Source: Hyphochytrium catenoides
Lineage: Eukaryota; Sar; Hyphochytriomycetes; Hyphochytriales; Hyphochytriaceae
DNA: 11,558 bases
Assembly: GCA_900088475.1 (NCBI GenBank)
Contig: FLMG01001140.1
Span: 1 to 11,558 of the forward strand
Direction of reading: 5' to 3'
Numbering within the stretch: position 1 is the stretch's first letter; each line of letters starts with the position of its first letter. Positions 6,639-11,558 of the stretch are shown one piece after another. Under the pieces are notes generated by a model. It was given only the letters and a program-made list of their open reading frames with translations. It was not told the DNA's origin and ran no database searches. Position numbers and translations under genes: made by a program.

Positions 6639-9600
6639 TCACATTCCCCAGAAATCGACGCCCTCAAGGTAGTCGACGTCCCATACAAAGCTATTGGAGC
6701 CGTGCTTGGTCTCTCCCTCAGCAGGGGGACAGCCTCCATGGAGAGAGAGAGGGTCCAGAGTGCCGTCTGGGTGTTTGTGATAGAAGAGAGCAGCGGTCGC
6801 TCGTGAGGAAGGAACTGCCAGGCCCTTCTCGCATTCGGACATCAGCTGAGAGAGAGAGAAGGAGGTTTTAAGAGAGCTAGACAGAGTGATATGAAGGATC
6901 AGAAAATCTACGCGGCAGGCAAGAGAGAATGTAACCGAGAATCACCCACAGATCGTGGGAGGAAGCTTAAAACGGGAGAGAGACATGAAGAGAACCCAAG
7001 AATGCTCTGCCCTGAATCTTGAGATCAGAAGACAGAGAGTAGACGAAGAGAAGCTCCTTGCCGCACAGGTGCAAGGTAGAACGAGATGCAAAAAACCCTT
7101 GATAGAGACGAGAGAGAGGACCATGTCAGCGCTCACCTCTCTACTCTTATCTGAGAGGACTCTGTCATTCTTGTACGGCGCCCGAGGAAAGACGGTCTGG
7201 CCGCCAGAGCTGACGTCGGAGAGGTACATAAAGATCGTTGCGAACCGGTTCGGCTCAATCCAGGGCACATGTTGAGGCATACTAGAGACCGGAGAGAGCA
7301 AAAGAGAGGTGAGGAAACAGAGATGACAGCATTTAGAGCTGAACGTTTTCTGACGAGTCGGGACAATGAACGTAACATGATCTATTAGAATAGAAGAGAT
7401 CGAGCTCTACACCCGCAAGAGAGGCTTAGCAGCACCCAACAAGCGAAGAAAAAGAAGAAAAACAGCGCATTTAAGGGCCCGTGAAGCACAAGCGCCGCAC
7501 AAAGTCACAAGGAAAGGTGTCAGCAGCGTCGGGGGGGCTAATTGGCTTACCTGTAGTGCAGCTTAGAACCAGCTTCCTTCTCAAAGGCCTTCAAAGAGAA
7601 GACGATTATGCTCTGATGGAGTTCTTCTGTCTCTCTCTCTCCTGACCCTCGTGCCTCGGTCCCTCTTGGCTTCAGCCATTCTTAGTTATTTAACACTTCT
7701 GGGACCCTTCGCCCCTCTCCCGCCCCTCTAGACCAAGCATTGAGCTATCTAATGAGCGATCCTAGCGCCATTCTTCGTCACACACACCGCTTGGGCTGAG
7801 GTTTTCTAAGTTGTACCTTTATGGCAACGGAGAGTATCCTCTTATCCTCTGTGATGTACTTAAGCAGAAAGCGATTGGTGTCAACGTCAGCTGCCATTTG
7901 TGTCCTCACTGACTCCTGAATCTCCTCTTCCGTCCACAGCTCTGGGTACTTGGACATCGTCTGTGCTAGAGTCTTCATAAAGCTTCGGCGGTACGATGGG
8001 AATAGAGCACGCCCAGGCTGAGGACGTGTTCGGAGGGGTGGCAATCAGGAGAGGTGTGAAGCAGAGGAAAGACAGGTCAGCTGACTGGAGGGAGCACTCT
8101 AAAGAGAAATGCTCTTCCCGACATCAAGCAAAACAAACTTTTGCCCACACCTTGACTATCTCCGGGCAGTCATCTCCTAAGCGGAACACCTGCTCCTTCG
8201 CCCATCGGATCCACCTCGTGTACTGAGCAACAGGATGGCCTTCCCGCACTAAAGGCTGTCCACTGATGGGAAAAGATTGGCGGTCAGTCCATGCCCATCT
8301 CCGTATGCTCTCTCAGTTGCTTGTTATATAAACCTGCTCAGAGCTTCTTCTCTTTCCTAACCCCTTCCTTCGTCCATCGTCCTTTGGTCATCCTCGTCCT
8401 CCTTAACACTTCAACTACACTCTCTAAAACCTGCCAGCGCTGCTATCCTCGCCTTGCCTTCTCTTGCATCCACATGCGGCGGCCTCCCTTGCCTTCCAAC
8501 CCCTTTGGCCCCACTTACGAGAACACGTCAGCGAAGTGCGGTCCGGCTGCTCTTTGCCAGGCGCTCTCAAGATATTCGTTGACCCAACTCAAGCTCTCCA
8601 CCATCGTTTTGATGATGTTGACAGCGCCATTGCGTACGTTCTCCTCCACCTGGACGAGTAGTTAGAGAGCTTAGCGACAGTAGGACAATAACGGCAAGAG
8701 TGGGGGGAACTGAGTAAATGGCAAGGAAGGCACATCAGCGCCTCGAAAGATTGAAGCACTCTTCTCGCCAATTGCCTAATGAGCTCCAAATCCCACCTAT
8801 CCCTGCCCCGACCCTACTTTGGCGGGCTGGCCTACTGCAAACCATTGTGAAGACTTTCTCATCTGGAACAACAGTGAGACAATCCTCGTTCTATTTCCCT
8901 TCCTCTCTTTTCCCCTCCACTTACCCATGAAACCCAGCGTTCGTCAAGCGGGTTGTCCTCCTGCTTGAGCAGCTCCTTTAGTAGCTCCCATTGGAAACTC
9001 CTGAAGTCCTGCGGGTCAGGATACAGACGCCCGCCAGGACGCACATCTTCGCTGAGCACCTCGCCGAACTCCTCCACCTTATCTCGCGCCCACTGCGCCC
9101 AGGATTGGTAGCGCTGGAAAGCTGAACCAGCCATTTTGTCATGGTCTGGCAGAATCTTGACGTGTTCGAAGTAGTCATAGTGCGCACGGTAGAACTGGCC
9201 AGGGGAATAGCGCACGTACTGGAGAGACTCAGCGTACCCTAAGGTATCGAAAAGAAAAGGTAAGCACAAGCCACAGCCGTCAAGAGATGGGGCACATGGG
9301 TCACAGCAGTCAAGGACTTTCAATCAAACTCCATCCAAGTGAGGAAGAGAGATATGTAGGATGACACCAGGGCAACATGTCAGATGATACGGTGAGTCAA
9401 GTTAACAGAGTGCACCCTCAGCGTTAGTCCTAGGGACAGACAAAGAACTCATCATATTAGGAGCGAGAGAGGCTGACAGAAGCCATACCAGGGCTCGGTA
9501 GGCGGAGGATCCTTCCTGTTCTGTACTGGAAGTCCCGCGTGAGGTTTGATTTGTGAAGATAGGCCGTGTGGCTAGTGCGAGCCGAGGACAGCTTCCGGAC

Positions 9601-11226
9601 TGACGTTGTCCCATCATCTGACACGACGGTTGACTGGGCCAAGAGCGGTGTGCCTGAGAGAAGCAGGGATGACTCTTCTTCGTATATTGCTACGACCCTG
9701 TTTCTCGCAGTTGCTGTCTCTCTGCCTCTCTTGAGTCGCCCTATGGCCCTATGCTGTCTGTTATCAGCAAGCTATTGTCCTTTCTGTTGCCTTCTCTTTC
9801 TTTACGCTCGCCCTTTCCACTCATTTCATGTTCTCTACCTGGCGCAAGACATGATTTATCTGGCGGACTTACCTTCCTCCCTTACTTGGTCTGCCTCCGA
9901 CGGAGTGAGAAAGCCTTCCAAATGAAACACTTTCGGAGTAAGTGAGACCGTCCGTAGGGTCACTCCGTCCACCTTGAAGGTATGACCAACCTTTATCCCT
10001 GGCCAGACCCAATGCTGTCCATCCAGCAGCACATAAACAATGTTCTTGCTTTCTTCAACTCCATCAGCCGAGAGAATGGCCTCTCCCTTCTGATTGTATA
10101 GCCGTGGCCCCAACGCCACGTACCGCTGGTCGACTCGTGACGCCTCCGCCCAGCCCTCGACGAGCTCGAAGAGGCAGGGAGAGTGCACAGAGCGGTCCCA
10201 CTCCAGCAACACACCGCGGTTATTCCCATTCCTCATGACCAAGACGCGATTTTGCGCCACCAGCTCACGCTGAGGAGATTCGAAGACGCTGTTCACGTCC
10301 ACCTGTGTGGCTGAGACAAGGGAATTTTGAGTGAACCTTGTAGGCAGAGCGAGGTGTTGTCACATAGAAGGGTAAGGGCAAGTGAGCAGACAAGCGACCA
10401 GCGCCGAAAAGCGTAGGAAGATGTCCCCGTAGAGAGCTAAAGACAAGCATGACAATTTGGACCCTGGTGAGGAACCGTTTATCTAAGACACAGCGTACCT
10501 AGTACTCTAGGAGGGGAAGCGCAGCTTCCTGAGCGCTCCAGCGTCATTTCTCCTTTCATGGACCAGAAGTGCGACCCCATCTCGTCCCAATGGCTCTGAG
10601 GACTCTGGGTGTAATTCCCAATGGCAAGAGAGATGGGAGCCACTTCGGAGCTAGCCGCCAAGCTGCGCCTACGGCGAAAAGGGAATTTCTAAATGTCAGA
10701 TGGATCTGCGCTGTCCGTGTTCAGATCCATTCCATTCGTTTTTTCCTGTTTGTTCCTCTCGTGAACGCCAACTTTTCTGTGGCTCTAAAACTGTCACTTA
10801 CTTGTTATAGAAAGAGTGAGCGATGGATTTTATCTGTTCTCTCTGCTCCCAGAGCTGCGAGCCGAGCACCGAGAGGAGCACCGCCGACAGCGGGAGAAGA
10901 AGGGACATCTTTCTCTCCTTCTTCTGCGGCGCCGCGGTGTCTGACTCAACTTTGGTTGGAGTCCCATTGGTCTTGCCCTTGGGGGAGGCTTTTTCTGAGT
11001 GAATATATAGAAGAGAAGAGTAAGCTCAGAATCCTTACAAGAAAAGAAGGACGCCAGCCAGCAGAGAATTATCAAAAAATTTAGAGCCGGTCAGCCCAAG
11101 AGCATGAGGACATGGGAACGAAGAGACGTAGCGAGAAAAGAAAGGAGAATACATTCACAGATGGAGATGGGCCCTCCACTCACCGCCGTGTTCTTTCATC
11201 TCTGCCTCCGCCCCAGCCTTCGCCAT
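6639..11226 (-). CDS. Prolyl 4-hydroxylase (2OG-Fe(II) oxygenase), type II membrane anchored, twelve exons, 726 aa, with a large insert in the catalytic domain
   Basis: Exons on the - strand are 11226-11184, 10994-10802, 10668-10499, 10310-9873, 9653-9489, 9238-8925, 8649-8519, 8262-8151, 8017-7817, 7612-7551, 7281-7137 and 6845-6639, all GT-AG and phase-consistent (2181 nt). The start is the first ATG after an in-frame TGA ten codons upstream. The enzyme hydroxylates peptidyl proline using 2-oxoglutarate, O2, Fe(II) and ascorbate. Residues 39-43 (KKERK) then 44-63 (hydrophobic) form a signal anchor, so the catalytic part should face the ER/Golgi lumen. Residues 136-260 are an N-terminal region with WPGIKVGH near its end. 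The P4H core starts near 261: RTS (307-309), HYD with iron ligands H356 and D358, NRFATIFMYLSD (621-632), GGQTVFP (636-642), then distal iron ligand H694 and probable 2OG lysine K705. Residues 361-609 interrupt the core. The substrate is unknown; cell-wall or extracellular glycoproteins are typical in algae. Confidence 0.9.
7997..8222 (-). repeat. P4H insert repeat, copy C (residues 499-529, split by intron 8)
   Basis: The copy starts YTRWIRWAKEQV in exon 8 (8222-8151) and ends KPGRALFP at the start of exon 9 (8017-7997). The intron 8-9 junction falls exactly between V-K and PG. Because copy A has no intron there, the two copies differ in gene structure. The alignment across the splice junction independently supports that junction. 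Confidence 0.7.
8635..8936 (-). repeat. P4H insert repeat, partial copy B (residues 438-446, split by intron 6)
   Basis: WVSWVEENV matches the W..W[AV].[DE].V core of copies A and C. It is cut by intron 6 (8650-8924) between W441 and V442. The downstream V[RK]PG..L[YF]P part is not recognisable, so this is either a degenerate third copy or a chance resemblance. Confidence 0.4.
9018..9110 (-). repeat. P4H insert repeat, copy A (residues 380-410)
   Basis: The copy starts YQSWAQWARDKV and ends RPGGRLYP. It aligns without gaps to copy C (residues 499-529), with 12 of 31 positions identical by my count (Y, W, W, A, V, G, E, V, P, G, L, P) and several conservative matches (R/K, D/E, F/L, Y/F). After a two-residue length difference both copies continue with an R.SF....L-type segment. 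It lies wholly inside exon 6. Confidence 0.7.
10663..10670 (-). other. Tandem splice acceptors 6 nt apart at P4H exon 3
   Basis: On the - strand the intron 2 end reads GTAG|GCGCAG|CTTGG. Using the first AG (exon from 10668) gives the junction N-K-R-S-L; using the second (exon from 10662) gives N-N-L. Both keep the frame and differ by two residues just after the membrane anchor. I used the upstream AG in the model. Confidence 0.5.
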
Positions 11227-11558
11227 GAGTAGCGCCTCCGTCAGAAGACAGCCTCAGCAGGTCCAGTATCGTCTCTGATATTCAGCTACTAGTTCCCCAA
11301 GCCTCTCTCACAATCCTCTCCTCTGACTCTGTTGTCTCTGTCTCTGTGATGCAAGAAGAGTTATCTCCGCGCCTCGGGCAGGCAGGCAGCCTTGAGAGTT
11401 CTGAAGGCGCTTCCTCAGTGTCATCAGAACCCACCTCTGGCAGACGGCTAGGATCCGACACTCAGCACTCCTCAACACTCCAAGAAAGAGAAAAAGAGAC
11501 AGGAAAGAGAGAGAGAGCGAGAGAGAGAAGGAGAGAGAGAGAGAGAGAGAGGGAGAGA
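11227..11558. promoter_or_regulatory. Upstream region of the prolyl hydroxylase gene
   Basis: This 332-bp stretch should contain the hydroxylase promoter and 5' UTR, since that gene is transcribed leftwards from 11226. No coding segment is recognised. An in-frame TGA ten codons before the ATG limits the N-terminus. A small GGCA triplication lies near 11382-11394, and the right edge is the GA microsatellite. Confidence 0.5.
11498..11558 (+). repeat. GA-rich microsatellite at the right edge
   Basis: GA dinucleotide repeat with occasional GC or GG interruptions, running off the window. On the coding strand of the hydroxylase it is a CT tract about 270-330 bp before the ATG, like the CT tract before the SDR gene. 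Confidence 0.85.

Larger units (their letters stand above)
7551..9167 (-). other. Coding segment of the about 250-residue insert in the P4H catalytic core (residues 361-610)
   Basis: The insert is spread over the rest of exon 6 and exons 7-10, between HYDYF (356-360) and NRFATIF (621-627). In compact plant and green-algal P4Hs these two core elements are roughly 15-25 residues apart; here D358 and R622 are 264 apart. The insert looks helical and is rich in charged residues and Trp (W383, W386, W420, W438, W441, W502, W505, W544 among others). It has no membrane segment, no signal sequence and no domain I recognise. The intron phases inside it (0, 2, 0, 0, 2) all splice in frame, and the core resumes correctly after it, so it is translated and is not retained intron. 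Confidence 0.8.

Noticed and set aside
9873-9886. Alternative donor CAA|GTAAGG for P4H exon 4
   Set aside because: It ends in phase 0 and shifts the frame into exon 5. The donor G|GTAAGT 13 nt further gives phase 1, which joins correctly to the STVVSDDGTTSVRK exon.
10569-11084. + strand 171-aa open frame opposite the P4H 5' exons
   Set aside because: It is antisense to P4H exons 2-3, which encode a clear type II signal anchor with consistent phases.
1-11558. CRISPR array, transposon or prokaryotic operon
   Set aside because: No spaced direct repeats of CRISPR size, no transposase or terminal inverted repeats, and all three genes carry GT-AG introns. The simple repeats are microsatellites.

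Overview
This is a nuclear window from a microbial eukaryote. It holds three protein genes, all split by GT-AG introns (18 in total), with no rRNA, tRNA, CRISPR array or mobile element that I can see. Non-coding DNA is strongly CT/GA skewed and rich in microsatellites. A compact genome with short introns (133-589 bp), together with the style of the prolyl hydroxylase N-terminal region, suggests an alga or other protist, perhaps a stramenopile such as a eustigmatophyte. That assignment is an inference and weak.

Layout from left to right: (1) 1-847, non-coding upstream region with a long pyrimidine tract. (2) 848-2738, + strand, a four-exon classical short-chain dehydrogenase/reductase of 279 aa with a complete catalytic tetrad. 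(3) 2739-3355, convergent intergenic stretch. (4) 3356-5639, - strand, a five-exon gene of 363 aa with a p97/VCP-binding VIM-like N-terminus, a UBM-like ubiquitin-binding motif and a C-terminal PUB domain. It resembles a UBXN6-type p97 adaptor without the UBX domain. (5) 5640-6638, intergenic, with an AT-richer island carrying clustered inverted repeats. (6) 6639-11226, - strand, a twelve-exon membrane-anchored prolyl 4-hydroxylase of 726 aa. (7) 11227-11558, its upstream region, ending in a GA microsatellite.

The gene models were assembled by hand. Every junction keeps the reading frame, and nearly all were fixed by matching intron phase on both sides as well as protein family motifs.

The main discovery candidate is in the prolyl 4-hydroxylase. 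Its catalytic 2OG-Fe(II) double-stranded beta-helix is interrupted by about 250 residues between the H-x-D motif and the next core strand. This insert contains a diverged internal duplication: a unit with Y..W..WA, then V[RK]PG..L[YF]P, in two copies aligned without gaps over 31 residues, plus a partial third copy. The second candidate is the VIM-UBM-PUB architecture. The hydroxylase and the p97 adaptor lie head to tail. Both could touch the secretory/ER quality-control pathway, but nothing in the sequence shows that they work together.
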